DNA from: Devosia faecipullorum
Lineage (GTDB): Bacteria > Pseudomonadota > Alphaproteobacteria > Rhizobiales > Devosiaceae
Length of the DNA stretch: 64,000 nucleotides
Assembly (NCBI RefSeq): GCF_015158295.1
Contig: NZ_JACDXV010000002.1
Location: 319,501 to 383,500, forward strand
Reading direction: 5' to 3'
Each line of letters begins with the position of its first letter. Positions within the stretch are counted from its first letter, which is position 1. The notes beneath the pieces are model-generated. The model made no database searches. It was not told the origin of the DNA and saw nothing but the letters and a program-made list of their open reading frames with translations. Made by a program: the position numbers and the translations under genes. Shown here one piece after another: positions 18,215-26,581 of this stretch.

Positions 18215-19234
18215 ATGAGTGAATTGGGGCGGATTGCGCTGGCGTTTGCCGGTCTGGTGCTCTTGGGCGCCCTGGGGAGCAGCGCTCATTTTGGCCCGAT
18301 TGCGTCTCTGCCATCCGAGACGAGTGCAGATCAAGGCCGGCCCCTCGATCTGCGCATCATTCAATCCGGGCATAGTTTGACAGATCCCATTCCGCCGCTG
18401 CTTCGCGATCTGGCGATTGCCGCTGGGGCCCCGGTCGATATCCAAATAGAGCGCTCCACCAGTCCAGGGAGCACGATGGACTATCGTTGGAGCCACGGGC
18501 CAGATCCGGGGATGCAAGATGCGCGGCATGACATTGGGGGCTACGATTTATTGGTGCTGACCGAGCGGGTGCCGCTGCCTGACGCCATGCGCCGACACAA
18601 TTCTGTGGGAAGGGCGCTGGAATGGCTGCGCCATGCGCATCGATATGGAGATGAGGGCAAGGGCGCGCCTACCATGCTTTATGCCAGCTGGGTCGATATC
18701 AGCAGCGGACCCGGCTACGCCAATCCTTACAATGATCCGGAGGGGAACATTCCCTGGCGGCAGCGGCTGGAACTGGAATTTGCGCGTTGGATCGAGATCG
18801 CAGAGATTGTAAATCGGCATCGCACCCCCGGTGCCGCGCCCATGGACATCATTCCCGCGACCTTGGTGATGGCTGCGGCCTACGACGCCATCGCGGGGGG
18901 CGGCGCCGTCGGCATCGATGATCTCGGTCAGCTTTTTTCAGATGACATTCATCTCAGCGGCGCCGGCGCCTATCTTGTTGCGCTGACGCAATTCGCGTCG
19001 ATCTATGATCGAGACCCGCGCGGCCTGCCCGTCCCGTCCGGAATTGAGGCAGAGGTCAAGCCGGCAACGGCGCGATGGATGCAGGACCTGGTCTGGAACG
19101 TGGTCCAGAACTACCAGGCAAGCGTCGTCCGCTATCGCAGCGATTATGCGAGCTTCACCGCTGGGGACTTGCAGACCTGCCTCTGGGCGGACTTGACCGG
19201 CCAGAGGCAGGTCTGTCTGGCCGATCAACAATAA
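18215..19234 (+). CDS. Secreted SGNH/GDSL-like hydrolase, unassigned
   Basis: The 339-residue protein starts with a signal peptide or anchor (MSELGRIALAFAGLVLLGALGSSAH). IIQSGHSLTD places a candidate nucleophile, Ser54, in an SGNH block I-like motif, and FSDDIHLSGAGAY near residue 246 supplies the Asp-x-x-His of block V. Blocks II and III are not obvious, so the fold assignment is tentative. SGNH enzymes often remove or add O-acetyl groups on polysaccharides, which would suit its place at the end of the exopolysaccharide locus. ATG at 18188 would add nine residues; 18215 gives a normal signal peptide. Confidence 0.6.
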   Translation: MSELGRIALAFAGLVLLGALGSSAHFGPIASLPSETSADQGRPLDLRIIQSGHSLTDPIPPLLRDLAIAAGAPVDIQIERSTSPGSTMDYRWSHGPDPGMQDARHDIGGYDLLVLTERVPLPDAMRRHNSVGRALEWLRHAHRYGDEGKGAPTMLYASWVDISSGPGYANPYNDPEGNIPWRQRLELEFARWIEIAEIVNRHRTPGAAPMDIIPATLVMAAAYDAIAGGGAVGIDDLGQLFSDDIHLSGAGAYLVALTQFASIYDRDPRGLPVPSGIEAEVKPATARWMQDLVWNVVQNYQASVVRYRSDYASFTAGDLQTCLWADLTGQRQVCLADQQ

Positions 19235-19325
19235 GGCAGCTTTGCAGGTGGCGCAGAGGCATGTCCATTGCTGCCGGTATTGGGTTTGGCTTTTCAGGCC
19301 GCAAGCGATAGGGCTTCGGCAAAGG

Positions 19326-19350
19326 ATTGCCCGGCCAAGCGCCGGGCAAT
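19326..19350. terminator. Hairpin between convergent genes
   Basis: ATTGCCCGG (19326-19334) pairs perfectly with CCGGGCAAT (19342-19350) across a seven-base loop. It lies between the convergent SGNH gene and the ABC permease operon. A strong stem with only a short T-run nearby suggests a bidirectional but imperfect terminator. Confidence 0.5.
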
Positions 19351-19371
19351 GAAAGCGGGAATGGCGAGCCG

Positions 19372-20133
19372 TTACTGGCTCTCTTCGGTGACGATCAACC
19401 GGCTCAGCAAGGACACGAGGCCCACGGCGATGGCGGCATAGAGGACGATCAAAAGAATGACCGCATAGAGCTGATCCATGGAGAATACGGTCCCATATTT
19501 CTTCACCAGGCCGCCGAGGCCAATAATGGCGATCAGCACTTCGCCATTGATGAGACCCTTGACCCCGCGCGCCACGCCCAGCCGGAGACCGGCGAGGAAG
19601 TAGGGTGCGCCGGCCGGTAGCCGCACGTCGCGGAAGGTGGCCCAGCGGCTGGCGCCGAAGGAATGCGCCATCTCGATGAGGCGAGGATCGCTCGAGCGCA
19701 TGGCGGTAGCCGCATTGGTGGCGACAATGAAGACCGAGAAGGCGACCACCGTGGCGATGCGCGTCGCCGGGCCGATGCCGAAGATCATCAGGAAAACCGG
19801 CACGAACGCGATCAGCGGCGCCGAAAGGCCGGCCTTGACGTAGGGGCCGATGGCCACATCGACAAAACGCGACAGGCCCATGCCGATGCCGATCAGGCTG
19901 CCGAAGACCAGCGAGATCACCAGCCCGTAGATCAGCGCCAGGGTGCTGTCGAGCAGCGGCGCGGTGACATCGCCGCTGGCCCAAAGCTTGTAGAAGGCGG
20001 CGAGAACGTCCGACAAGGGTGGTAGGGTCAGCAGGTCGGTGCTGCGGCCACCGATTTCCCAGATTGCGGCAAGCACCAAGAGCGAGATGAGGAAGGGGCC
20101 CTTGCGTTGGACCAGATCTGCAATATTGGCCAT
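19372..20133 (-). CDS. ABC transporter permease, nitrate/sulfonate/taurine type (second permease)
   Basis: The 253-residue membrane protein has about six hydrophobic segments and the EAA loop that docks to the ATPase (MAHSFGASRWATFRDVRLPAGAPYFLAGLRLG). The start ATG at 20131-20133 overlaps the stop of the ATPase gene as ATGA, so translation is coupled. It pairs with the other permease of this operon, which is unusual because SsuC/TauC-type systems normally use one permease gene. The substrate is unknown; it follows from the binding protein at 21742-22704. Confidence 0.87.
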   Translation of the reverse strand: MANIADLVQRKGPFLISLLVLAAIWEIGGRSTDLLTLPPLSDVLAAFYKLWASGDVTAPLLDSTLALIYGLVISLVFGSLIGIGMGLSRFVDVAIGPYVKAGLSAPLIAFVPVFLMIFGIGPATRIATVVAFSVFIVATNAATAMRSSDPRLIEMAHSFGASRWATFRDVRLPAGAPYFLAGLRLGVARGVKGLINGEVLIAIIGLGGLVKKYGTVFSMDQLYAVILLIVLYAAIAVGLVSLLSRLIVTEESQ

Positions 20134-20930
20134 CACGCCGCCTGCCCATCATCCTGGATCATGCCGCGCAGCCGGTCCCAGACAAAGCCGGTGAGTTCGA
20201 CGAAGCGCGGATCGCGACGGGTCTCCTCGGTGCGTGGCCGCGGCAGGTCGACGTCGATGACATCGGTGACGTGACCGGGGCGCGCGCCCATGATCACCAC
20301 CTTGTCGGAAAGGAACACGGCTTCATCCATCGCATGGGTGATGAAGAGCACCGACAGGTCAGTCTTGGCCCAAATGTCAAGCAGATCGGTCTGGAGGATC
20401 AGCCGGGTCTGCGCGTCGATGGCGGAAAAGGGCTCATCCATCAACAGCAATTGCGGCGACACCGCCAGCGCCCGTGCCAGGCCCACGCGCTGCTGCATGC
20501 CGCCTGAAAGCTGGCGGGGATAGGAATTCTCGAAATCTTCCAGTCCGACCGATTTCAGCAAGGTGCGGGCAATGGCATAGCGCTCCGGCTTGGCCATGCC
20601 ACGCACCTTGAGGCCGAAGGACACATTGTCGATAATGGTCATCCAGGGGAGGAGGGCGAAGGATTGAAAGACGGTGGCGCGCTCGGGGCCGGGGCCGCTG
20701 ACGGGCTTGCCGAGCACTTCAACGCTGCCTTCGTCCCAGCCCAGAATGCCGCCGACCATTTTCAGCATCGTCGTCTTGCCGCAGCCGCTGGGGCCGATAA
20801 TCGAGACGAATTCGCCGCGTCCCACGGTGAGGTTGACGCTTTCCAGCGCCTTCATGCGCTGTCCGCCTGACGGGCCGTAATACTTGGTGAGGTTACGGAT
20901 GGAAATGGCGGGGCTTTGTAGATCGGTCAT
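20133..20930 (-). CDS. ABC transporter ATP-binding protein, SsuB/TauB type
   Basis: The 265-residue nucleotide-binding subunit contains Walker A GPSGCGKTT, Q-loop FQSFALLPW, signature LSGGMQQR, Walker B LLLMDEP and the H-loop ITHAMDEA. ATG at 20928-20930 overlaps the stop of the first permease gene, which decides this start over an in-frame ATG twelve codons earlier. It powers the importer formed by the two flanking permeases. Confidence 0.9.
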   Translation of the reverse strand: MTDLQSPAISIRNLTKYYGPSGGQRMKALESVNLTVGRGEFVSIIGPSGCGKTTMLKMVGGILGWDEGSVEVLGKPVSGPGPERATVFQSFALLPWMTIIDNVSFGLKVRGMAKPERYAIARTLLKSVGLEDFENSYPRQLSGGMQQRVGLARALAVSPQLLLMDEPFSAIDAQTRLILQTDLLDIWAKTDLSVLFITHAMDEAVFLSDKVVIMGARPGHVTDVIDVDLPRPRTEETRRDPRFVELTGFVWDRLRGMIQDDGQAA

Positions 20931-21742
20931 GATTGACTCCAGCGACCGAGGCGACGCTCGATCCATTCAACGATGCTCATCAGCAGCACACCCTCGAGAA
21001 CGATGGTGACGGCGACGGCGAGCACCGGGGCAACACGGAAACGGCCTTGCAGGTCGGCGATCAGGCTGCCGACACCCGCCCCCACGATGGTGAGTTCTGC
21101 GACGACCATGCCGATCAGTGCCTGGCCCAGGGCGATGCGAATGCCAGCCATGATGCCGGGGACGGCGGCAGGCAGGATAATGTCGCGCATGATCAGCCAG
21201 CGCGACGCGCCGAAGCTGGTGGCCATTTCGGTCAGCACCGGATCGACCCGGCGCACGGCGACCGCCGTGTTGATGATGACATAGGGGATGCCGAACAGGG
21301 TGACGACCGCAACGCGGGCGGCGAAGGTCAGGCCAAGCAAGGCCTGGATCACCGGAATAAGCGCGATGATCGGGATGGCGACGAGAAAGTTCAGATAGGG
21401 CGAGACGATGAGGTCGACCAGCCGCACCCGTGCGGTGAAAACGCCGATGGGTACGCCGATCAGCACGATCAGGGCAAAACCGGCCACCAGCGTCTGATTG
21501 GTGATCAGCAGCGCCAATTGCAGGGTGCCGTCGCTCACCAGCGACCAGAAAGCGGCCAGCGTGCGCCCGAAAGTGGGAAACAGCAGGCCAATCGTGTCAT
21601 TGCCTGCCATTTGCCAGGCGCCCAGGAAGGCCATGAGCATGCCGATGCGCACAACAATGCGCCCGGCGCTGGTGTCGACCAGGCTGTCCAGGGTCAGGCG
21701 GGGCTTGTGTGCCCCGCCTTTGTTTGGTTCGGTTGCGCGCAT
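20927..21742 (-). CDS. ABC transporter permease, nitrate/sulfonate/taurine type (first permease)
   Basis: The 271-residue membrane protein has about six hydrophobic segments and an EAA loop (MATSFGASRWLIMRDIILPAAVPGIMAGIRIALG). Its ATG at 21740-21742 overlaps the stop of the binding-protein gene by one base (TAATG). It forms the membrane channel together with the product of 19372-20133. Confidence 0.88.
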   Translation of the reverse strand: MRATEPNKGGAHKPRLTLDSLVDTSAGRIVVRIGMLMAFLGAWQMAGNDTIGLLFPTFGRTLAAFWSLVSDGTLQLALLITNQTLVAGFALIVLIGVPIGVFTARVRLVDLIVSPYLNFLVAIPIIALIPVIQALLGLTFAARVAVVTLFGIPYVIINTAVAVRRVDPVLTEMATSFGASRWLIMRDIILPAAVPGIMAGIRIALGQALIGMVVAELTIVGAGVGSLIADLQGRFRVAPVLAVAVTIVLEGVLLMSIVEWIERRLGRWSQS

Positions 21743-22704
21743 TACTCGGCCAGGACTTTGTCCAGCGGCCCACGATTGGCAACGTCGGCAGGCGTCTTGA
21801 TATTCTCGAAGGGCTCGCCGTCATTGTTGAAGAAGTTGATGGTGTCCATCACTTCACGATCGCTCAGGCCGCCGTCGAGCGGCCAGACCTGTGCCGCCAG
21901 GAAGGCCTCCACGATGGACGGCATGGCGTCGGGGTCGATTTCACCGAGCAGATCGCGACCCTTCTCGACCAGCAGGTCGGGATTGGCGTAGCTTTCACGG
22001 TAGACGTCCAGATGGACGCGGATCCAGTCCTCGATCAATTGCGGATTGTCGGCGATGAAGCTCTGCTGGGCCGCGAACGCCGCTCGCATGATCGGCATCA
22101 TCTTGGTGAAATCGCCGGTGATGATGAATTCGTCGGGCCGGGCGCGCTGCAGCAGCGTCCAGTCCTGCAGGTCGACGACGCTGGAATCGAGCTGGTTGGC
22201 CAGGAGGGCGGCCAAGCGGTTGTCCGACCCTTCGATAACGGTCAGGTTGGCCTTGGTGTCGGGGCAGGTCTGTGCCAGCCACTGGATGGCAAGCTGGCCC
22301 ACAAAAGAGCCGGTGGATTGAATGCCGACGGTCTTGCCATCGAGCGATTCACAATTGGGCAGGTCGGCCTTGGACACCAGCAGGAATTCGTTGGTATTGG
22401 CGCCCATGAAGAAACGGCTGTCGAGGCCCTGATCGATCGCGTCCATCACCTGGGCGATGGCGGTGATCTGCACCGCGCCGGTTGCCGCGGCCTGCAATTG
22501 GTTGCTGTTGCCGCCCAGCTCGGCCACTTCGATATCGTAACCCATATCGGTCAGGCGATCGATCGCTACGGCGGTCGGCAAATAGCCTACGGCCCAGCCC
22601 GAAAAGCCGAACACCGCATCGGCCGATGCCGCCGGTGCTGCGCCCAGCAGCACTGCCGCGATGGCCGCGACGCTTGTTCTTGTCCAATTTCCTGAAATAC
22701 GCAT
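21742..22704 (-). CDS. ABC transporter periplasmic substrate-binding protein (NMT1/SsuA-like)
   Basis: The 320-residue protein has a signal peptide ending in APAASA near residue 29, followed by a type II periplasmic binding fold (FGFSGWAVGYLPTAVAIDRLTDMGYDIEVAELGG and GKTVGIQSTGSFVGQLA). It is the first gene of the minus-strand ABC operon and is divergent from the GntR regulator at 22884. A 12-bp palindrome lies 66 bases upstream and is the likely operator. The ligand is not predictable; relatives bind thiamine precursors, sulfonates or aromatic acids. Confidence 0.88.
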   Translation of the reverse strand: MRISGNWTRTSVAAIAAVLLGAAPAASADAVFGFSGWAVGYLPTAVAIDRLTDMGYDIEVAELGGNSNQLQAAATGAVQITAIAQVMDAIDQGLDSRFFMGANTNEFLLVSKADLPNCESLDGKTVGIQSTGSFVGQLAIQWLAQTCPDTKANLTVIEGSDNRLAALLANQLDSSVVDLQDWTLLQRARPDEFIITGDFTKMMPIMRAAFAAQQSFIADNPQLIEDWIRVHLDVYRESYANPDLLVEKGRDLLGEIDPDAMPSIVEAFLAAQVWPLDGGLSDREVMDTINFFNNDGEPFENIKTPADVANRGPLDKVLAE

Positions 22705-22769
22705 TCGGATCGTCCTCCACTTCCGATGATGAAGCTTACTAAAAAGCGCGACGGCAAAACCGTCAAGCG

Positions 22770-22781
22770 ATTTTCGAAAAT
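22770..22781. promoter_or_regulatory. Perfect palindrome ATTTTCGAAAAT, probable GntR operator
   Basis: The 12-bp perfect palindrome lies in the AT-rich spacer between the divergent ABC operon and the GntR gene. The same half-site, ATTTTCGA, recurs on both arms of an inverted repeat just after the GntR gene (23569-23601). This links it to that regulator by position, although binding is inferred. Confidence 0.55.
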
Positions 22782-22883
22782 ATATATCTATTTCGGTTTT
22801 ATAATTGCTTATCCAAAATCCCGTTGCGTGGGATGGTTGGCGGGCCTACTAATCACGAGGCGAGTGGGAGATTTGTTGCCGAC

Positions 22884-23567
22884 ATGACCATGAACGAACA
22901 GCCAACCCTGAATGCCACCGTGTTCAATCTGCTGCGGCAGGACATTCTGACGGGCCGCCTGCTTCCGGGGGAGCGTCTGCGCGCCGAAACGCTGCGCCAG
23001 CGCTATGATGTCGGTGGCAGTCCTGTTCGCGAGGCGCTGATGCGCCTTGAGGCCGAGGACTTCGTCGTGCTCGAGCAGAACAAAGGCTTTCGAGTTGCCG
23101 GCGTTTCGGCGGCGCACCTGCAAGATCTGTCCCGCACACGCGTGGAAATCGAGGCAATTGCGCTCAGATGGTCGATTGCAAGGGGCGGTGTGGACTGGGA
23201 ATCGGCCATTATTGCCTCCATGCACCGCCTGGCCAGCGTTCCCAAGCGGCTCGATGCAGAGGGGCTGGAGCGCAATGTGGATTGGTTGCGATACCATCGC
23301 GAATTCCATGCTGCGCTGGTGGCGGCCTGCGATTCTCCTGTTCTGGTCGGCATGCGCAATCACCTCTTTGATCAGGCTGAGCGCTATGTCGCACTTTCGA
23401 TTTCGGTGAGCGGCGAGCTGCGCGACGATGTCTCCGAGCATCAGGGCATCATGGATGCGGCGCTGGCTAGGGACATTGATCTCACCCTTGCCCTCAACCG
23501 CCGTCACATCGAAAGAACCACGAAGAAGCTGCTGACGGCCATCGAACACTATGAATCGGCTGCCTAA
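22884..23567 (+). CDS. GntR-family transcriptional regulator, FCD type
   Basis: The 227-residue protein has an N-terminal winged helix (NLLRQDILTGRLLPGERLRAETLRQRYDVGGSPVREALMRLEAEDFV) and a C-terminal helical FCD ligand domain with conserved metal-site-type histidines (YHREFH, SEHQGIMDA, RRHIERT). ATG at 22884 is preferred; a longer frame begins at 22824 but its first twenty residues are not regulator-like. It is divergent from the ABC importer and probably represses it until the imported compound or a metabolite binds the FCD domain. Confidence 0.85.
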   Translation: MTMNEQPTLNATVFNLLRQDILTGRLLPGERLRAETLRQRYDVGGSPVREALMRLEAEDFVVLEQNKGFRVAGVSAAHLQDLSRTRVEIEAIALRWSIARGGVDWESAIIASMHRLASVPKRLDAEGLERNVDWLRYHREFHAALVAACDSPVLVGMRNHLFDQAERYVALSISVSGELRDDVSEHQGIMDAALARDIDLTLALNRRHIERTTKKLLTAIEHYESAA

Positions 23568-23568
23568 G

Positions 23569-23601
23569 TATTTTCGATAATTGTATGAATAATCGAAAAT
23601 A
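23569..23601. repeat. AT-rich inverted repeat after the GntR gene
   Basis: A 13-base left arm (TATTTTCGATAAT, 23569-23581) is matched by the inverted right arm (23589-23601) with one mismatch and a seven-base loop. The arms contain the ATTTTCGA half-site of the palindrome at 22770. It could be a second regulator site or an AT-rich terminator between convergent genes; no T-run follows. Confidence 0.5.
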
Positions 23602-23708
23602 TGTGCTTATTGGTCGCGAAGGGTGTCGATTGGACACCATTCGCGCGCCTCTGGCGTTCCAGTGTTTTTTGCATGCTAGGCGGGCTTAGGGCGCCATCCC
23701 GGCAATGT

Positions 23709-24032
23709 TCAGGCTTTGCCCTTGAGCTCGACCAGAATGTTGGAATAACGGGCGGTGCCGACATTCTCCAATTCGTGCGGGGTGCCGGGTTCTCGCCACA
23801 GCACGTCACCGGGAGCCTCTGATGTCGGGCGCTCGCGGCCATCAGCAAAACGCATGACATTGTCGCCATCGGTCAGGGGTACGACGAGGTAAGGCAGGTC
23901 GTGACGGTGCCAGGCCTGGATCTCGCCCGGGTCCAGATCGAGCCTCCAGACACGCACAATGTCGTTCTCGAAGATGATGGTGTCGCCGATAGTGCCCAGT
24001 TCCGTGTCCTCGGGCATGGTCTTCGCAGCCAT
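23709..24032 (-). CDS. Small cupin protein
   Basis: The 107-residue single-domain cupin has motif 1 WHRHDLPYLVVPLTDG, with two histidines but no clear glutamate, and motif 2 PGDVLWREPGTPHELEN with the third histidine. It is the last gene of the catabolic operon, four bases after the amidohydrolase stop. Cupins of this size can be dioxygenases, isomerases or ligand-binding proteins. The metal ligands are present, but catalysis cannot be assigned. Confidence 0.75.
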   Translation of the reverse strand: MAAKTMPEDTELGTIGDTIIFENDIVRVWRLDLDPGEIQAWHRHDLPYLVVPLTDGDNVMRFADGRERPTSEAPGDVLWREPGTPHELENVGTARYSNILVELKGKA

Positions 24033-24036
24033 GGAT

Positions 24037-25011
24037 CTATTCCTCAGAAAGTTTGCGCTTCAACAGATTTGGATTGGTCGTCACATAGGCAAGGCGCCGT
24101 TCTGGAGCAAAGATTGCCAATTGCTCGGCTGGTTCGATGATCCCCATGGGAAAGGGCCAGTCAGAACCAAAAACCACCTTGTCGGCGCCGAACGTGGCTT
24201 CAGCATGAATTGCCGCCGCCTCGCTATGACAGATGCAGTCGACATAGACATTGGGATGGGCGGCGATGGGCGAAGCGGCGTTTTCGAGGCCGGGACGCGC
24301 AGTGTCGGCGCCGCGTTGAAAGCGGCCGGCGACCATGGGCAGCAAGCCCCCGCCATGGGCGAAGCAGGTGGTCATGCCTGGATAGCGATCGAGAATGCCT
24401 TCAAACATCAGATGCGCAAGAGCGACGGCGGATTCGTAGGGATTGCCCAATAGATTGGTGAGGTAGAAGGATTTCAGCCGCCCATCGGCGCATTCTCCGG
24501 GATGGAAGAAGACGAAGCTCCTGGCGTTGTCCAAGGCCTCCCAGAGCGGGGTGAAGGCCGGATCGCCCAGGGTACGGTTATCGCCTGTGCCCGCTGGCAT
24601 GGCAAAAAAACGGTGACCGCGGGCCGCAGCCTCCCGAACGATATCTACCGCCAGCGCCGGATGTTCGGTGGGCAGATGCAGCAAGGCCGTCAGCTTGCCA
24701 TTGGCAGCGTCGCAGACCCGCATGAGGCCATCGTTGAGATAACGAAACCATGCCGAAGCCGCCTCGCCCTGCAATTGCTGGCGATATGCCGGCGGCGGGG
24801 CGGAGACATAGGCGTGTTCGACCTGATTGGAGTCCATCCACTTGAGCAGCGCGGCGGGGTCATAGATCGTCTTGATCCCGACCTTGTGGCCGTCAATGGT
24901 CATGACCCGGCTGGCGTCGCTCCAGCTCACATCGGCGATATTGGCCAGACCGGCTTCATCCACCGGGATCAGATGCGCATGAACGTCGAGGACTATGGGT
25001 TCAGTCATCAT
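24037..25011 (-). CDS. Amidohydrolase-2 family metal-dependent hydrolase/decarboxylase
   Basis: A TIM-barrel protein of about 324 residues begins with the metal-binding DVHAHLIP, has FAHGGGLLP as the later histidine and ends with GSDWPFPMG carrying the catalytic aspartate. The family includes ACMSD, gamma-resorcylate decarboxylase and 4-oxalomesaconate hydratase, all of aromatic catabolism. The start is ATG at 25011 or 25008; both overlap the stop of the monooxygenase gene. The longer in-frame stretch upstream reads as the other frame of that gene and was excluded. A ring-cleavage product or an aromatic carboxylate is a likely substrate (inference). Confidence 0.85.
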   Translation of the reverse strand: MMTEPIVLDVHAHLIPVDEAGLANIADVSWSDASRVMTIDGHKVGIKTIYDPAALLKWMDSNQVEHAYVSAPPPAYRQQLQGEAASAWFRYLNDGLMRVCDAANGKLTALLHLPTEHPALAVDIVREAAARGHRFFAMPAGTGDNRTLGDPAFTPLWEALDNARSFVFFHPGECADGRLKSFYLTNLLGNPYESAVALAHLMFEGILDRYPGMTTCFAHGGGLLPMVAGRFQRGADTARPGLENAASPIAAHPNVYVDCICHSEAAAIHAEATFGADKVVFGSDWPFPMGIIEPAEQLAIFAPERRLAYVTTNPNLLKRKLSEE

Positions 25012-26579
25012 GCGCGTCCCAGAATCTTCTTGTAGATCGTCGAAATGTCGGCGCCGTTCATCGGCAGGATGGCAGCGACGTGATCGTCGGGGCGAACCAG
25101 CACGACCATGTCCTCGCCGATGCCCAGTTTGGTGCGGAGGCGGTTGCCCGAATCGAAGAGGGCGCGGTCGCGCAGCCCGCTGTCCATAGGCGCGTCCCAG
25201 CGAGACACGACATAACTCTTGAGGCCCGGCAGATCGTCGGGAGGAAGGACGGGGCGGCGGCGCGCATCGGTGAAATAGAGTGCGACAAAGCTGTCGTCGC
25301 ACAGATCATGGACATGAAGGCGGCGGCCGGCGCCGTCGAAGATCGGCATGTCGGCAATACGGTCGCCAATGCGCAAGGCATGCCGTCCGGATTTGACGAT
25401 CGACCAGTCTCCCGCGCCCTCCGGATCCACACGGGCGCTGAGTAGGGTGCGGGTCATGGCCGTGGCCCAGTCCGCATCGTCCTCCGCGCCTGGTGTCGTC
25501 GCCAATGCGTTGGCGCCGCCGCCGGTTCCCATCAGCTTGCGCGCGGCCTCAGCCATTTCGCCCGAGCCATGTGCGGCCAGCGGGCGCTGCTCGCGCTCGT
25601 AGCCATCGAGCAGGCTGTCATCGGCCCAACCACGCAGCACCCAGGCCAGACGCCAGGGCAGGTTGATGGCGTCGAGCACGCCGGTATTGAGCCCGAGCGC
25701 CCACATCGGGGTGATGAGATGGGCCGCGTCACCGGCGAGAAACACCCTGTTGGTCCGCCATTTCGTGGCGATGCGATGGTGGACGCGATAGATAACGGTA
25801 TTGAGCACTTCGAGCGAGGACACTTCGCCGATGAAGTGCCTTGCCTTGGCCTCTAATTCCTCACGACTGGCTTCCTCGGCGCCCGGCGCCAGCGGGAACA
25901 GGAAGCGCCAGCAATGGGGCTGGCGCACCAGGATCATCCATTCCTGCGGGTCGGCGAAATAGGCAAGATAGGGATAGTCGCGCGGATTGTCCTTATCGAG
26001 ATCGACCTTGATGTCCACCAGCATGTAACGGACGTCGAGCGAGATGCCTTCGACCTCGACGCCGAGCTGGGCGCGAATGGTGGAGCGGCCGCCATCACAG
26101 GCGATGAGATAGGAACCCTCCACCTCGATGATCCCCTCGGGCGTCTCGAAACGGGCAACCACACCGTCTTCGACTTCTCGGAAATCGAGCAATTTGTGGC
26201 GGAGATTGACCCAGCCTTCCGGCAGGTTATCGAGCCCGCGCGCCAGGATGGGTTCGAGATGGTGCTGCGGAATATTAAGAACGAAGGGGAAGCGGGTGTC
26301 GTCAACGAGCTTGTCGAGCTGCACCGACTTGCGGCGCATATTGGTAGCGCGCTCAATGTCGCCGATCTCGTCAACCCGCAGAGCGTCGGCGAGGACGGCC
26401 TCGTCCATGCCATAGCGCCGGAAGGCCTCAAGCGTGCGGGTCAGAATGGTGCCGGCCTTGGTGTCAGAGGAGTAGGAACTGTCCTCTTCGAAGGAGCGGA
26501 ACTCGACATTATAGAATTTGAGGGCGAGCGCCGTCATTAAACCAACGGGACCAGCGCCGACGACGAGAACAGGCTTCAT
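25008..26579 (-). CDS. FAD-dependent aromatic monooxygenase, MhpA/phenol hydroxylase-like
   Basis: The 523-residue class A flavoprotein monooxygenase has GAGPVGL (FAD dinucleotide fold, residues 8-14), CDGGRSTIRAQLG in the DG motif, FLAGDAAHLITPMWALGLNTGV in the GD motif, and a C-terminal thioredoxin-like domain as in phenol hydroxylases. Such enzymes use NAD(P)H and O2 to hydroxylate an aromatic or enol substrate in the cytoplasm. It starts two bases after the SDR stop and overlaps the amidohydrolase start, so it sits centrally in the operon and probably performs the activating oxidation. Confidence 0.88.
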   Translation of the reverse strand: MKPVLVVGAGPVGLMTALALKFYNVEFRSFEEDSSYSSDTKAGTILTRTLEAFRRYGMDEAVLADALRVDEIGDIERATNMRRKSVQLDKLVDDTRFPFVLNIPQHHLEPILARGLDNLPEGWVNLRHKLLDFREVEDGVVARFETPEGIIEVEGSYLIACDGGRSTIRAQLGVEVEGISLDVRYMLVDIKVDLDKDNPRDYPYLAYFADPQEWMILVRQPHCWRFLFPLAPGAEEASREELEAKARHFIGEVSSLEVLNTVIYRVHHRIATKWRTNRVFLAGDAAHLITPMWALGLNTGVLDAINLPWRLAWVLRGWADDSLLDGYEREQRPLAAHGSGEMAEAARKLMGTGGGANALATTPGAEDDADWATAMTRTLLSARVDPEGAGDWSIVKSGRHALRIGDRIADMPIFDGAGRRLHVHDLCDDSFVALYFTDARRRPVLPPDDLPGLKSYVVSRWDAPMDSGLRDRALFDSGNRLRTKLGIGEDMVVLVRPDDHVAAILPMNGADISTIYKKILGRA

Positions 26580-26581
26580 TT

